Counted from the stretch's first letter, positions 8,792-17,864 are shown. The stretch: DNA of 64,000 nt from Bacillus safensis FO-36b (GCF_000691165.1 NZ_ASJD01000010.1:36640-100639), one strand, 5' to 3'. Notes: generated by a model from the letters alone, not told the origin. Numbers and translations: made by a program.

Positions 8792-8983
8792 ATGGGTAAG
8801 GCAGCAGACAGCAAAGAGCAGCAGGTTGATTATTTAAAGAACCGATTAGATATGTTTATGAATGTGATTGATTCATTAGATCCTGAATCAACAGACGTTG
8901 AGGATATAGACAGACTGATCCAGATGATTGACGACCTAGAAGCGAAATATGAACGGTTTAAAAATGATTGGAAGGAAGAATAG
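8792..8983 (+). CDS. yfjT: SE1561-family small protein YfjT
   Basis: Acidic, helical 63-residue cytosolic protein of the SE1561 family (function unknown). Coiled pattern from QQVDYLKNRLDMFMNVIDSL to the end with many Asp/Glu and no membrane segment. Start ATG follows AAAGGGAGTG. It reads divergently from yfkAB and precedes pdaA, the same order as in B. subtilis. Ends in its own short terminator. Confidence 0.78.
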   Translation: MGKAADSKEQQVDYLKNRLDMFMNVIDSLDPESTDVEDIDRLIQMIDDLEAKYERFKNDWKEE

Positions 8984-9006
8984 CTCGCGCGGTGCGGGCT
9001 TTTTTC
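8982..9006 (+). terminator. Terminator of yfjT
   Basis: Short GC-rich hairpin AGCTCGC-GCGGT-GCGGGCT followed by T6 directly at the stop codon. Confidence 0.8.
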
Positions 9007-9084
9007 TTTAAATTGGCAGGTGAATCGGTGTATGAGTCTCGGTCTTATTCTGCACAATAGAAGAAAAACCGGGAAGTGACGTAA

Positions 9085-9876
9085 ATGAAAAAATTCATGC
9101 TGATCTGTTTATGTGCGCTTTTTGTTTCCATGCCTCTCTCAGAAGCGGAAGCCGTGTCTAATAAGCCCATTAACTGGGGATTTGCGAAAAGTAAAGAGCA
9201 CAGGCCGCCGGATGCGGGCAAAGAATTGACGGCACTCTTAAAAAAGTATGATGCGTTCTATTTAGGCAACACGAAAAAGAAAGAGATTTATTTTACCTTT
9301 GACAATGGCTATGAAAATGGGTACACACCCAAGATCTTAGACGTGCTGAAAAAACATCAAGTACCAGGCACCTTTTTTGTGACAGGTCATTTTGTAAAGG
9401 ACCAGCCGGGGCTTGTCAAACGTATGGCAGAGGAAGGTCATATCATTGGCAACCATTCTTATCACCATCCTGATTTAACAACAAAGAGTACAAAAGAAAT
9501 CAAAGAAGAACTGGACCGTGTCAATGAAGATGTGTACAAAATCACAGGAAAACAGGATAACCTCTATCTTCGTCCGCCGCGCGGTGTGTTCAGTGAAAGG
9601 GTATTAAAAGAAACAAAACAGCTCGGCTACCAAACCATTTTCTGGTCAGTGGCGTTTGTGGACTGGCATATCCATCATCAAAAAGGAAAACAGTATGCAT
9701 ACGATCAAATGATGAAGCAGGCACACCCAGGTGCCATTTACTTACTTCATACCGTCTCAAGAGACAATGCAGAAGCGCTGGATGATGCCATCACCGCTCT
9801 GAAAAAACAAGGATATTCCTTTAAAAGTCTAGACGATCTCATGCTTGAAAAAGTATGGCATCTGCCACAGCTATAG
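9085..9876 (+). CDS. pdaA: Peptidoglycan N-acetylmuramic acid deacetylase PdaA
   Basis: Carbohydrate esterase family 4 deacetylase that removes the acetyl group from MurNAc, required to make muramic-delta-lactam in spore cortex. 263 residues: signal peptide (MKKFMLICLCALFVSM, cleavage near Ala-Glu-Ala at 22-25), then the NodB domain. Motif 1 appears as TFDNGYENG (catalytic Asp followed by Asn, the PdaA variant of TFDDG), metal-binding HSYHHPDL near residue 130, RPPRG near 171, WSVAFVDWH and LLHTVS near 230. Length equals B. subtilis PdaA (263). Expected to be forespore-expressed (sigma G) by homology; the promoter was not verified. Confidence 0.93.
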   Translation: MKKFMLICLCALFVSMPLSEAEAVSNKPINWGFAKSKEHRPPDAGKELTALLKKYDAFYLGNTKKKEIYFTFDNGYENGYTPKILDVLKKHQVPGTFFVTGHFVKDQPGLVKRMAEEGHIIGNHSYHHPDLTTKSTKEIKEELDRVNEDVYKITGKQDNLYLRPPRGVFSERVLKETKQLGYQTIFWSVAFVDWHIHHQKGKQYAYDQMMKQAHPGAIYLLHTVSRDNAEALDDAITALKKQGYSFKSLDDLMLEKVWHLPQL

Positions 9877-9880
9877 AAAG

Positions 9881-9909
9881 AAGCCTGCAGAAGACCTGCA
9901 GGCTTTTTG
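9881..9909 (+). terminator. Terminator of pdaA
   Basis: AAGCCTGCAG / CCTGCAGGCTTTTT hairpin; the A/T flanks also allow use by the convergent corA transcript. Confidence 0.85.
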
Positions 9910-9973
9910 ATTTTCCCTCTCTGATTTTACGCTGAAACTAAAGAGGATGATGAGGTGAAAAAAGAGTCAAACA

Positions 9974-10933
9974 CTATTTAAAAATCCTAAACCACCCTTT
10001 ATGTTTAAACCACAAAAGCATCCCCGAGACGAGGAGACCCATAAAAATCAGCACGCCAAAATAGCCATATTTCCAGTGTAATTCAGGCATGTTGTCAAAG
10101 TTCATTCCGTACACCCCAACAATAAAGGTTAGCGGAATAAAAATGGTCGATACAATGGTCAATGTCATCATGATCGCATTCATCCGGTTGGAATTCAGCG
10201 TCTGATAGCTGTCTCGTAAATCGGCTGTCATATCACGGTTTGACTCAACGATCTCTGTGAGTTTCAAAAGATGATCATAAATATCATTAAAATAAGCATG
10301 GCGGTTTGGATCGCTTTTCATCATATTCGTGTTCACAATACGATATAAAAGGTCCCTCATCGGGATAATCGTTCTTCGCAGTTTGAGCAAATCGGATCGA
10401 ATCCCAAATACTTCGTTCATCAGCGTGCCATACGTTTTATGCCCTTCTTCATCTTCAATTTCATTCAGCCTGTCTTCAATTTGATAAATAATAGGGAAAT
10501 AATCATCAACAAGCTCATCAATCAGCATGTAGGCAATATGCTCAGGTCCGCTGTTTCTCGCTTTATCAGACCCTTTAAGCTTTCGAATCACACGTTCAAC
10601 GTACGGCGCTTCTTTCAAATGAAAGGTCACGATATAGTTTTCACCAACAAACAGATCGACTTCCTCAGAACGAAGCGTTTTTTGATTAAGGGCATGCAGC
10701 ACGAAAAACAAATATCCTTCATAAAAATCAAGCTTGGGCCGCTGTAAATAATGAAAACAATCTTCAATCGCGAGTGGATGGAAATGAAAATATTCCTTTA
10801 AAAGCGCTGCTTCCTTTTCCGTTGGCGCATGAAAATCAATCCAATACCAGGCGATATCGGGGCTTGAAAGCTGCTGCAATGTTGCATGTTCAATCAAGTC
10901 GCCGTTTTTTGTCACTGCAAGTTTTCTCAGCAT
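9974..10933 (-). CDS. yfjQ: CorA-type magnesium/metal transporter YfjQ
   Basis: CorA-family divalent cation channel, 319 residues, the B. subtilis YfjQ size. Large N-terminal cytoplasmic domain rich in charged helices, then two C-terminal membrane helices with the signature YGMNFDNMPE loop (the GMN motif of CorA) between them. Start set at ATG 10933, five nt after GGAGGGG; a GTG two codons upstream overlaps the ribosome site. Probably moves Mg2+, though some CorA members carry Co2+ or Zn2+. Confidence 0.9.
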   Translation of the reverse strand: MLRKLAVTKNGDLIEHATLQQLSSPDIAWYWIDFHAPTEKEAALLKEYFHFHPLAIEDCFHYLQRPKLDFYEGYLFFVLHALNQKTLRSEEVDLFVGENYIVTFHLKEAPYVERVIRKLKGSDKARNSGPEHIAYMLIDELVDDYFPIIYQIEDRLNEIEDEEGHKTYGTLMNEVFGIRSDLLKLRRTIIPMRDLLYRIVNTNMMKSDPNRHAYFNDIYDHLLKLTEIVESNRDMTADLRDSYQTLNSNRMNAIMMTLTIVSTIFIPLTFIVGVYGMNFDNMPELHWKYGYFGVLIFMGLLVSGMLLWFKHKGWFRIFK

Positions 10934-10998
10934 GTGCACCCCTCCAGACTTGCATTATATCATGAAGCAGCGCCGGTGAACTTATACGTTTTCTTCAT

Positions 10999-11030
10999 AA
11001 AAAAAGCCGATCTCATTTTTGAGATCGGTT
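10999..11030 (-). terminator. Terminator of the secreted-protein gene
   Basis: Stem CCGATCTCA / TGAGATCGG with a 4-nt loop and a U-run on the minus strand (A-run 10999-11005). Confidence 0.85.
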
Positions 11031-11066
11031 CAATGTGCGTGTATGATTGATGGATAAAACCGAGAA

Positions 11067-11576
11067 TTAAGGGCGACGGAAGTTGACGAAACCACCATTA
11101 CGGTCGAACCAGCCTCTAAATGCCCAGTTGATGTAGCCGCCGTCACCTTTGTTTGTGAAAGATCCATTTTCAAATACCCAGACTCCGTACGTAATACTTC
11201 CGTATTTCACAGTAGCAAACGTTTTGACGCCGTTGAAACGAGTCTCATAACCTTGACTTAAGTTAAATACCATGACATTGTATTTTGCGCCGGCAGCATA
11301 GAAAGCAGACTCCATTAATCCTTTGACAAAGCCTTCACGGTTTGTGTTAGCATTTGCAGCATTGATTAATGCATTTGCAATACCAAGTACATCAAAGTTA
11401 ATATTAACGTTTCCTGCAGTTGTAGATGCCTTACCTTCAGCAGCTTTGTTTAAGACAGTTTGCTGAAGTGTAGTAGAAACAGGTGCTGAAGTTTTTGGCT
11501 CAGCAGCGTCAGCGAATACTGGCAGTGTCGAAGAAACAGCAGTGGCAAGGGCAACAGAAAGAATTGTTTTTTTCAT
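11067..11576 (-). CDS. Secreted protein of unknown function with GDGG-NWAF-GWF C-terminus
   Basis: 169-residue exported protein. Start ATG sits nine nt after AAAGGAGAT; an upstream extension in frame is part of the leader RNA. Signal peptide MKKTILSVALATAVSS with cleavage after ADA-A near residue 25. A Ser/Thr/Ala-rich linker leads to a helix (VLGIANALINAANANTNREG) and a conserved-looking C-terminal sheet with YNVMVFNLSQGYE, YGSITYGVWVFENG, GDGGYINWAF and RGWFDRNGG. I do not recognise a named family; the pattern looks like a small abundant extracellular protein of Bacillus. It has its own promoter, long leader and terminator. Confidence 0.65.
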   Translation of the reverse strand: MKKTILSVALATAVSSTLPVFADAAEPKTSAPVSTTLQQTVLNKAAEGKASTTAGNVNINFDVLGIANALINAANANTNREGFVKGLMESAFYAAGAKYNVMVFNLSQGYETRFNGVKTFATVKYGSITYGVWVFENGSFTNKGDGGYINWAFRGWFDRNGGFVNFRRP

Positions 11577-11715
11577 TGGTCGGATCTCCTTTGTTTTTAA
11601 ATTTTGGGTCTTCTTTTTTGTAAAATGTGAAACTAAGTGAAGCCGGTCATCAATGAGGTAAATATGTTCCTGCAAGATAAAACAAATGATTGCCTAATCC
11701 GCTAATTTCTTTGTT

Positions 11716-11741
11716 CACCTCCTTGATATGTCATAATTATA
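11716..11741 (-). promoter_or_regulatory. -10 box followed at once by a perfect Shine-Dalgarno in the leader
   Basis: On the minus strand TATAAT (11741-11736) is followed by AAGGAGGTG (11724-11716), about five nt after the expected transcription start, and about 140 nt before the real start codon. No sizeable ORF uses it. The layout resembles a 5' stabiliser Shine-Dalgarno (STAB-SD) as in cry3A mRNA. Confidence 0.5.
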
Positions 11742-12010
11742 CAAATATTTTTTGAATGGAAGATATCACCCAGAGGTTCTATTTCTAATTTAAGGAAAAT
11801 GAGCCTAAAATGTTGAAGGATGCTGTCGAATTTTAGCTGAATTCGACTAAAAACTTTGATCTATCCAAAAGGAGAATGACCACAAATAAGGAAGATATAA
11901 CTGATAAATTCTTGTACTCTTTATGTTTAAAAGTATTCAATCTAGAGAATCATTCATGCAAAATGAAACAATCACATCTGCGTATGTTTGCAGAAAGGAA
12001 GAGGACATGT

Positions 12011-12880
12011 ATGTGGGAAAAACAGCTTGCGGTAGAGCCGCCGTATCATTTCGATCAAGTGCTTAGACGCTTATCAAGTGATCCATTAAAAGCAGTTGAT
12101 TTGAGTCAAAGAGAAATCAAAGTGCCGATCAGATTAGAGCAAAAACCGTACGTGGTCATCGTTCAAGCTACTGGAACAAAAGATGCGCCTATGTTCCGTG
12201 TGCGATCAAACGGCCCAGAGGAACCCCTTCTTTCTGAGGTGAAACGGATATTTGGCATGGAGCATCAATTACACATGATTCAAGACCATTTTTCTCAAAC
12301 CAATCTAGCGCCCATTTTTGAGCAGCATATTGGAACGCCGCTCATGCTGGATTTTCATTTATATCATTGTTTAATGAAATGCATCATTCATCAGCAGCTT
12401 AATCTTTCGTTTGCTTACGAGCTCACGAAACGATTTGTCCATACGTACGGCGAGCAAATAGAAGGTGTATGGTTTGATCCTTTACCAGAAACCATTGCCT
12501 CTCTTGAAACAGATGATTTGAGAAAGCTTCAATTTAGTCAGCGAAAAGCAGAATATGTCATCGATGTATCGAAACGAATTGTCAGCGGCTCACTTTGTTT
12601 AGAGGAATTACACGATTTATCTGATCTGGAGGTAGAAGAGCGTCTGCTTCCGATTAGAGGGATTGGCCCTTGGACGGTTCAAAATGTGCTCATGAATGGG
12701 CTTGGAAGACCAAATCTTTTTCCGATGGCAGATATCGGCATTCAAAACGCAATGAAACGTCATTTTAACCTGCCTGAAAAACCGACAAAAGATGAAATGG
12801 CAGCGCTAAGCAAGGAATGGACCCCATATTTAAGCTACGCTTCTTTATATTTATGGAGAAGCATTGAGACAGATAAATAA
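12011..12880 (+). CDS. yfjP: AlkA-like DNA-3-methyladenine glycosylase YfjP
   Basis: Base-excision-repair glycosylase of the HhH-GPD superfamily, 289 residues, cleaving alkylated purines from DNA. The helix-hairpin-helix is LLPIRGIGPWTVQNVL near residue 215, followed by the catalytic Asp in FPMADIGIQNAM. N-terminal AlkA-N-like domain from WEKQLAVEPPYHFD. Start chosen at ATG 12011, preceded by AGGAAGAGGA; the in-frame extension to 11876 has no ribosome site and differs in composition. The order yfjQ-yfjP-rlmCD follows B. subtilis. Confidence 0.88.
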   Translation: MWEKQLAVEPPYHFDQVLRRLSSDPLKAVDLSQREIKVPIRLEQKPYVVIVQATGTKDAPMFRVRSNGPEEPLLSEVKRIFGMEHQLHMIQDHFSQTNLAPIFEQHIGTPLMLDFHLYHCLMKCIIHQQLNLSFAYELTKRFVHTYGEQIEGVWFDPLPETIASLETDDLRKLQFSQRKAEYVIDVSKRIVSGSLCLEELHDLSDLEVEERLLPIRGIGPWTVQNVLMNGLGRPNLFPMADIGIQNAMKRHFNLPEKPTKDEMAALSKEWTPYLSYASLYLWRSIETDK

Positions 12881-12912
12881 ATGAAAGGCATTTTCTCTCT
12901 TTGTCTAAGACG

Positions 12913-12921
12913 TGGTATACT
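12913..12921 (+). promoter_or_regulatory. Extended -10 promoter for rlmCD
   Basis: TG-G-TATACT, an extended -10 element 62 nt upstream of the rlmCD start; the -35 region is weak (TTTTCT). Confidence 0.5.
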
Positions 12922-12982
12922 AATGAGATGGAATAAAATGAAGACAACCTATTAAGGGTTCAAATAGAACGGAGAGAATAAA

Positions 12983-14368
12983 GTGAAAGAAAAACAGCAA
13001 GGTGCCCTTTTGCAAAAGGGACAGCAGTTCCCGCTTACCATTAAACGCCTTGGCATTAATGGTGAAGGGGTCGGTTATTTTAAAAAGCAAGTGGTCTTTG
13101 TCCCAGGCGCGCTTCCAGGTGAGGAAGTGGTGGTTGAAGCAACGAATGTCCAAGCAAAATATGCAGAAGGCACAGTGAGAAAAGTGCGAAAGCGCTCCGA
13201 GCATCGAGTCAAACCGCCTTGCCCAGTATACGAACAGTGCGGTGGCTGTCAGCTTCAGCATTTGGCGTATGAGCAGCAGCTAAATGAAAAGCGTGATATT
13301 GTCATTCAATCAATGGAGCGTCATACAAAGCTATCGGTTGAAAAGCTTGATATTCGGCCAACGATCGGCATGGAAGATCCGTGGCACTACCGAAACAAAA
13401 GTCAGTTCCAAGTAGGACGTTCTCATAGCGGAGACATCATTGCAGGACTTTATGGACTAAATTCCCATAAGCTTGTACCGATCAAGGAATGTATCGTACA
13501 GCATCCAAAAACGAACAAAACAACAGGCGTTGTCCGCAAAATTTTAGAGAAATTCGGCGTATCGGTCTACAATGAACGGACAAGAAAAGGCGACGTACGC
13601 TCGATTGTCGTGCGTGTCGGTTTTGAAACAGGGGAAGTGCAGGTCGTTCTTGTCACATCAAAACCTGAATTTCCAAAGAAAAAAGAAATAGCCGAAGCCA
13701 TTCAAAAACGTCTGCCTGAAGTGACGTCCATTATGCACAATATTAATGGTGAAAAAACGTCGGTCATCTTCGGCCATAAAACATCTCACCTAGCTGGCAA
13801 TATGGTCATTCAAGAATTTTTAGGAGACGTCTCATTTGAATTGAGTGCACGTGCTTTCTTCCAATTGAATCCGAAGCAGACGCTAAAGCTTTACGATGAA
13901 GCGAAAAAAGCGGCCAAACTGACAGGCAAAGAAAAGGTTGTCGATGCGTATTGCGGTGTTGGGACCATTGGGATGTGGCTCTCAGATGGCGCCAAAGAAG
14001 TACGAGGAATGGATGTCATCAAAGAATCGATTGATGATGCCAAGAAAAATGCCAAAAAACACGGCATGAAAAACGCGACCTATGTAACAGGAACAGCTGA
14101 ACATTGGCTGCCAAAATGGGTCAAAGAAGGCTTCCGCCCTGACGTCATCGTCGTCGACCCGCCAAGAACAGGCTGCGAGCGCACCTTCTTAGACACCGTC
14201 AAACAAGTCAAACCAAAACGCTTTGTCTACGTCTCTTGCAACCCATCCACACTAGCAAAAGACCTTGAATACATGTCAAAAGACTACAAAATCGAATACA
14301 TGCAGCCAGTTGATATGTTTCCGCATACGGCGCATGTGGAGACCGTTGTATCAATGGTAAGAGTGTAA
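12983..14368 (+). CDS. rlmCD: 23S rRNA (uracil-5-)-methyltransferase RlmCD
   Basis: SAM-dependent methyltransferase that in B. subtilis (YfjO/RlmCD) methylates U747 and U1939 of 23S rRNA. 461 residues. N-terminal TRAM RNA-binding domain (about 1-65); iron-sulphur cysteines in [11 protein letters not shown] (C-x5-C-x2-C); SAM motif [11 protein letters not shown] near residue 313; catalytic region VDPPRTGCE and nucleophile Cys in [10 protein letters not shown]. Start is GTG after GGAGAGAATAAA. Ends before a long hairpin terminator. Confidence 0.93.
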   Translation: MKEKQQGALLQKGQQFPLTIKRLGINGEGVGYFKKQVVFVPGALPGEEVVVEATNVQAKYAEGTVRKVRKRSEHRVKPPCPVYEQCGGCQLQHLAYEQQLNEKRDIVIQSMERHTKLSVEKLDIRPTIGMEDPWHYRNKSQFQVGRSHSGDIIAGLYGLNSHKLVPIKECIVQHPKTNKTTGVVRKILEKFGVSVYNERTRKGDVRSIVVRVGFETGEVQVVLVTSKPEFPKKKEIAEAIQKRLPEVTSIMHNINGEKTSVIFGHKTSHLAGNMVIQEFLGDVSFELSARAFFQLNPKQTLKLYDEAKKAAKLTGKEKVVDAYCGVGTIGMWLSDGAKEVRGMDVIKESIDDAKKNAKKHGMKNATYVTGTAEHWLPKWVKEGFRPDVIVVDPPRTGCERTFLDTVKQVKPKRFVYVSCNPSTLAKDLEYMSKDYKIEYMQPVDMFPHTAHVETVVSMVRV

Positions 14369-14390
14369 AAAAGTGAAGTAAATAAAACTG

Positions 14391-14443
14391 TCCGTGATTT
14401 GAATACTGGTGTCTAGCTGGTAGGATGATCACGGATTTTTTTA
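14391..14443 (+). terminator. Terminator of rlmCD
   Basis: TCCGTGAT / ATCACGGA outer stem with an inner ACTGGT...AGCTGGT structured loop, followed by T7. Confidence 0.85.
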
Positions 14444-14504
14444 TATACTGATTCATAGGTGTCGATCAGAGTAAACCATATGAATGAGGTAGAGGAGGAT
14501 GGAA

Positions 14505-14915
14505 ATGAGCCAATTCGAGAGTCTAACAAAATACATACCGATGCTCCGCGAGGACCATATCGGAGAATGGGTGATCGATCAAGAAAATGATGGAACAGCT
14601 GAACGCCCAATCCAGATGCCATTTGTGAATTATTCCGAAACGGTCCGTCACTTTATCGAAGGTGTCTATACCTTTGCGGAACAACATCAAGAGCTGGAGC
14701 TTATCCGCTACAGAGAAATCCTCAAAGAAAATGGCATTGAAGGTGGATTGAACGGTATCGAGAATGGGGACCTCTCACATTTAAATGCGCAGTGTGTTCT
14801 TGCACTCATCATGGGGGTTGTGAGAGCTGAGCGATTTAGTGAGGGAGCCATATTCAATTTCTTTAAAAGTGGAAACATGTTGAAGTGTCTTGAAAGATTG
14901 GATTGTTTGGAGTAA
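14505..14915 (+). CDS. DUF6508-like protein
   Basis: 136-residue soluble protein of unknown function that resembles the DUF6508 group. Features: LTKYIPMLRED at the start, the aromatic MPFVNYSETVRHFIEGVYTF segment, a YREILKENGI helix, and a C-terminal VLALIMGVVRAERFSEGAI-FNFFKSGNMLKCLERL block. The second of two ATGs is chosen because it lies six nt after AGAGGAGG, while the first touches the ribosome site. A low-GC gene follows 39 nt later on the same strand. Confidence 0.6.
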   Translation: MSQFESLTKYIPMLREDHIGEWVIDQENDGTAERPIQMPFVNYSETVRHFIEGVYTFAEQHQELELIRYREILKENGIEGGLNGIENGDLSHLNAQCVLALIMGVVRAERFSEGAIFNFFKSGNMLKCLERLDCLE

Positions 14916-14954
14916 GAGCGGTGGGCGGTTTATTTCAATTGTTGGAGTGATCAA

Positions 14955-15401
14955 ATGAAAAATAAAACCGATGTAGCCGATACTTTTCCTCCTATGAAAA
15001 TAGAAGAAATTGATCAAATTTTATTATATGAACTTGATGCAATAAAAATTGAAAAAGAAGATGAACGTATAAAGTTCATTTTACAAGATCCCTATTGTCC
15101 TGATAAAAGTCATATTCACAGTGTGTATGTCATTTATAAGAAGTCTATACTCAATTTACTTGAAGGTAGGATTCGTTCTATTCATAGTCATGAATTCATG
15201 AGTGCTAAGAAAAAAGATCGAACGATTTCTAAAGAAGATATAGAATATGTATTAGAGATGGCTACAGTTGTGGTTCTTGCAAGTGAAAATAATGGAGTAT
15301 TGACGAATTATTTTTATAGTGGAAATGGAGAAAGGTTAGATAGTATTTTTAATATATGCTTAGGTTATTCAACAGATTTACAAAAAAAGAGCATAAAGTA
15401 A
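14955..15401 (+). CDS. Unknown low-GC protein with possible -1 frameshifted extension
   Basis: 148-residue acidic protein, no family recognised. Base composition is clearly more AT-rich than the upstream conserved genes, a sign of transfer. Start ATG follows GGAGTGATCAA. The zero frame ends at 15401 just after a run reading C-AAAAAAA-G, which contains the A-AAA-AAG slippery heptamer. One nt back, the reading frame continues with coding-like sequence (EHKVSLQRFMNDIKIVEQMG) to a stop at 15464-15466. So the gene is either truncated by loss of one A or uses frameshifting. Confidence 0.5.
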   Translation: MKNKTDVADTFPPMKIEEIDQILLYELDAIKIEKEDERIKFILQDPYCPDKSHIHSVYVIYKKSILNLLEGRIRSIHSHEFMSAKKKDRTISKEDIEYVLEMATVVVLASENNGVLTNYFYSGNGERLDSIFNICLGYSTDLQKKSIK

Positions 15402-15534
15402 GTTTACAACGATTTATGAATGATATAAAGATTGTTGAACAGATGGGATTGTTAGAAAAACTTTAATCGATAATAGATGTAAATTTACAAAGTAACTCGA
15501 ATTGTGTGCATGTAATCAGAATCAAAAAATTAGC

Positions 15535-15567
15535 AAAACCTAGATTTTAAGAAATCTAGGTTTTTTT
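15535..15567 (+). terminator. Terminator after the low-GC gene
   Basis: Twelve-bp perfect stem AAACCTAGATTT / AAATCTAGGTTT, four-nt loop, T7 tail. Confidence 0.9.
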
Positions 15568-15684
15568 GCGTAACAGCAGTTATTTCATGGTGACTGAATG
15601 CTTAATAGATAATGAATGCGAAGTTGGAGTCTGCATTCTTCAACTTAATCTAATGATAATACGAATGAATATTAAATTCTTCTG

Positions 15685-15716
15685 TTGACTTTCCCCTTTA
15701 CTGAAAGGTTTATACT
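15685..15716 (+). promoter_or_regulatory. MerR-type promoter with long spacer and internal dyad
   Basis: TTGACT (15685-15690) and TTATAC/TATACT (15710-15716) are separated by 19-20 bp instead of 17, and the spacer carries the dyad CCTTT-ACTG-AAAGG. This is the layout that MerR activators untwist. Drives the MerR gene just downstream. Confidence 0.75.
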
Positions 15717-15748
15717 TTGATCAGATCAACAAAACGGAGGAGATCAGG

Positions 15749-16558
15749 ATGTTCAAGATTGGCGATTTTTCTATGTTAAGTAAAGTCCCTGTCAAAACCT
15801 TAAGGTATTATGACCAAATCGATTTATTAAAGCCTAAACAGATCGATCAAGATTCTGGTTATCGGTATTATTCAGCTGAGCAGCTGCTTGAGGTCAATCG
15901 AATTTTTATATACAAGGAATTAGGTTTTACGTTAAAGCAAATGGGTCAGCTTCTTCGTGAAGATATTTCTGTTGAGCAGATTCAGGGCATGTTTCTCTTG
16001 AAAGAGAGTGAGATTCAGCAATTGATCGAGAGAGAACAGCAGAAATTAGCGCGTATTAAGGAGCGGATGCACCTCATCAAACGAGAGGGGTGTGTGGAAA
16101 AAGAGCAGGAGGTTATCATCAAATCGGTTGAAAGCAAACGTTTCATGTCTTTTCAATCCAACGGAACTGTTGACGAAATCCCTTCCTTCTTTCAAACGTT
16201 TCATCATTTGTTACATCCGCAAGAATTGAACTCTGAGCCGCAAATCGTGCTGTGGAGGGAATCAATTGCTAAAGAAAGTGAGTTCGAATTTGAGGTTGGG
16301 TATTCCGCGAAAGCGATAAGAGGCTCTCTGCCTCAGGGCATCACAATACGCACATTACCAGCTGAAGAAACCATGGCGACGCTCTTATTTCATTCAGATT
16401 CTCCATTTGCACAAACTGCTTGTGTTGACCTGGCGACATGGATCGAACATAACGGATACCGCGTGAAAGAAGATCAGCCGGGCCGAGAGATTTATTACCC
16501 GTTGGCTGAAAATGAAGAAGGAAGACTCATTGAAATTCAAATTCCCATTCAAGTATAA
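15749..16558 (+). CDS. MerR-family regulator with GyrI-like effector domain
   Basis: 269-residue BmrR/BltR-type activator. N-terminal winged helix (FKIGDFSMLSKVPVKTLRYY, residues 1-70) with the MerR hallmark TLRYYDQIDLLKP, a dimerisation coiled coil (about 75-115), then a GyrI-like small-molecule-binding domain (residues 125-269, ending GRLIEIQIP). Such regulators sense hydrophobic cations or drugs and activate exporters. It lies 33 nt before an MFS exporter, and its own promoter has the distorted MerR spacer, so the pair is probably autoregulated and drug-induced. Confidence 0.87.
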   Translation: MFKIGDFSMLSKVPVKTLRYYDQIDLLKPKQIDQDSGYRYYSAEQLLEVNRIFIYKELGFTLKQMGQLLREDISVEQIQGMFLLKESEIQQLIEREQQKLARIKERMHLIKREGCVEKEQEVIIKSVESKRFMSFQSNGTVDEIPSFFQTFHHLLHPQELNSEPQIVLWRESIAKESEFEFEVGYSAKAIRGSLPQGITIRTLPAEETMATLLFHSDSPFAQTACVDLATWIEHNGYRVKEDQPGREIYYPLAENEEGRLIEIQIPIQV

Positions 16559-16591
16559 ATCGTCTACATTGTCCAAAGGAGAAAAGCGATT

Positions 16592-17779
16592 ATGAAAAAT
16601 AAAGCCGTTGTCTATTTACTTGCTTTAGCAGCCTTTTTAATCGGAACAATCGAATATATCATTACAGGCATTATCCAAATGGTCGCAGATGATTTACAGG
16701 TCACGACGTCAGCTGCTGGTTTATTGGTCACATCATTAGCGCTCTCAGCAGCAATCGGCGCGCCGATTGTCATTGCACTGACCATCAATATCGACCGCAG
16801 AAAAATATTATCATGGATGCTGATCATTTTTACTTTAAGTAATATCATCACAAGTGTCAGCCATTCGTTTGAAATGGTGCTGATGACTAGGGTTTTACAA
16901 GGAATTAGTGGGGGGACGGCCATTGTGGTGGCAATGGCTGTGGCTACTCGCCTTGTCGAACGAGAAAAAAGAGGAACAGCGATTGGCATCATTTTAATGG
17001 GATTAAGCAGCTCCTTAGTTTTAGGTGTTCCAATCGGGACATTTCTAAGCAGCATGATTGGATGGAAAGCATTATTCGCAGCTATTGGATTGATCACGCT
17101 CATTCCGCTGATTGTTGTGTATAGGCGCATCCCTTCTATGAAAGAACAAGAACCGGTGACGCTAGGTATGCAATTATCGATATTAAAAGATAAGAGAATT
17201 TTGCTTGCGGTGGCAGTTACACTCTTTTATGTAGGCGGATATTCCACTTTATTTACCTATTTAACGCCCTTCCTGCAAGAATCAGCAAACCTTAGCATAA
17301 CAGAAATCAGCGGCATTTTATTACTAGCGGGAATATGCAGCTTTTTGGGCTCCAGTCTTGGAGGGGTTGCAGCAGATAAAAAAGGCCCAACATTCACGAT
17401 TTTCTCCGGAATTATTCTACAAATCATCATGCTTATGCTGCTGGCATTTGTGACAGGGAATCTCGTGGTCATGGTGGTGGTGATCATGATATGGATGATT
17501 GCTACATGGAGCACATCGCCAGCTCAGCAGCTGTATCTCGTCACACTTGTACCCAAATCTCCTGATATCGCATTAAGTGTCAATACATCATTTATTCAAT
17601 TCGGATTTGCTTTAGGCTCGGGGTTAGGAGGGCTTGTATTGAGCAGGACATCTATATTGCACCTGAGCTGGATTAGTGCTGGAACGGTTCTTCTCGCTTT
17701 ACTCATGACCATCTTGATGGTGGCGTTTGACAGAATCTCTCAGCAGAAGAGTTTGAAGGTGATGGAGCAAGGTAGGTAA
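16592..17779 (+). CDS. MFS exporter, DHA1/AraJ type
   Basis: Major facilitator permease of 395 residues with 12 predicted helices, related to the AraJ/YdhL/PbuE exporters (arabinose, purine or drug efflux). N-terminus begins with a short cytoplasmic segment and FLIGTIEYIITGI; loop 2-3 NIDRRK; motif C-like LGVPIGTFLSSMIGW near residue 150; VAADKKGP between helices 8-9. Cotranscribed with the upstream MerR regulator and most likely its target. Substrate not predictable. Confidence 0.82.
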   Translation: MKNKAVVYLLALAAFLIGTIEYIITGIIQMVADDLQVTTSAAGLLVTSLALSAAIGAPIVIALTINIDRRKILSWMLIIFTLSNIITSVSHSFEMVLMTRVLQGISGGTAIVVAMAVATRLVEREKRGTAIGIILMGLSSSLVLGVPIGTFLSSMIGWKALFAAIGLITLIPLIVVYRRIPSMKEQEPVTLGMQLSILKDKRILLAVAVTLFYVGGYSTLFTYLTPFLQESANLSITEISGILLLAGICSFLGSSLGGVAADKKGPTFTIFSGIILQIIMLMLLAFVTGNLVVMVVVIMIWMIATWSTSPAQQLYLVTLVPKSPDIALSVNTSFIQFGFALGSGLGGLVLSRTSILHLSWISAGTVLLALLMTILMVAFDRISQQKSLKVMEQGR

Positions 17780-17830
17780 TATAGTTTTACTTTTATCTAT
17801 TGTGTATAAAAACAGAATATGTTTGATTAT

Positions 17831-17864
17831 AAGAGTCGAGGAGATACATTCCTAGGCTCTTTTT
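17831..17864 (+). terminator. Probable terminator of the MerR-MFS operon
   Basis: AAGAGTCGAGGA / TTCCTAGGCTCTT imperfect stem followed by T4. Confidence 0.6.

Noticed and set aside
16612..17130. 172-codon minus-strand ORF inside the MFS exporter
   Set aside because: Mirror frame of a membrane-protein gene; no ribosome site, low-complexity composition.
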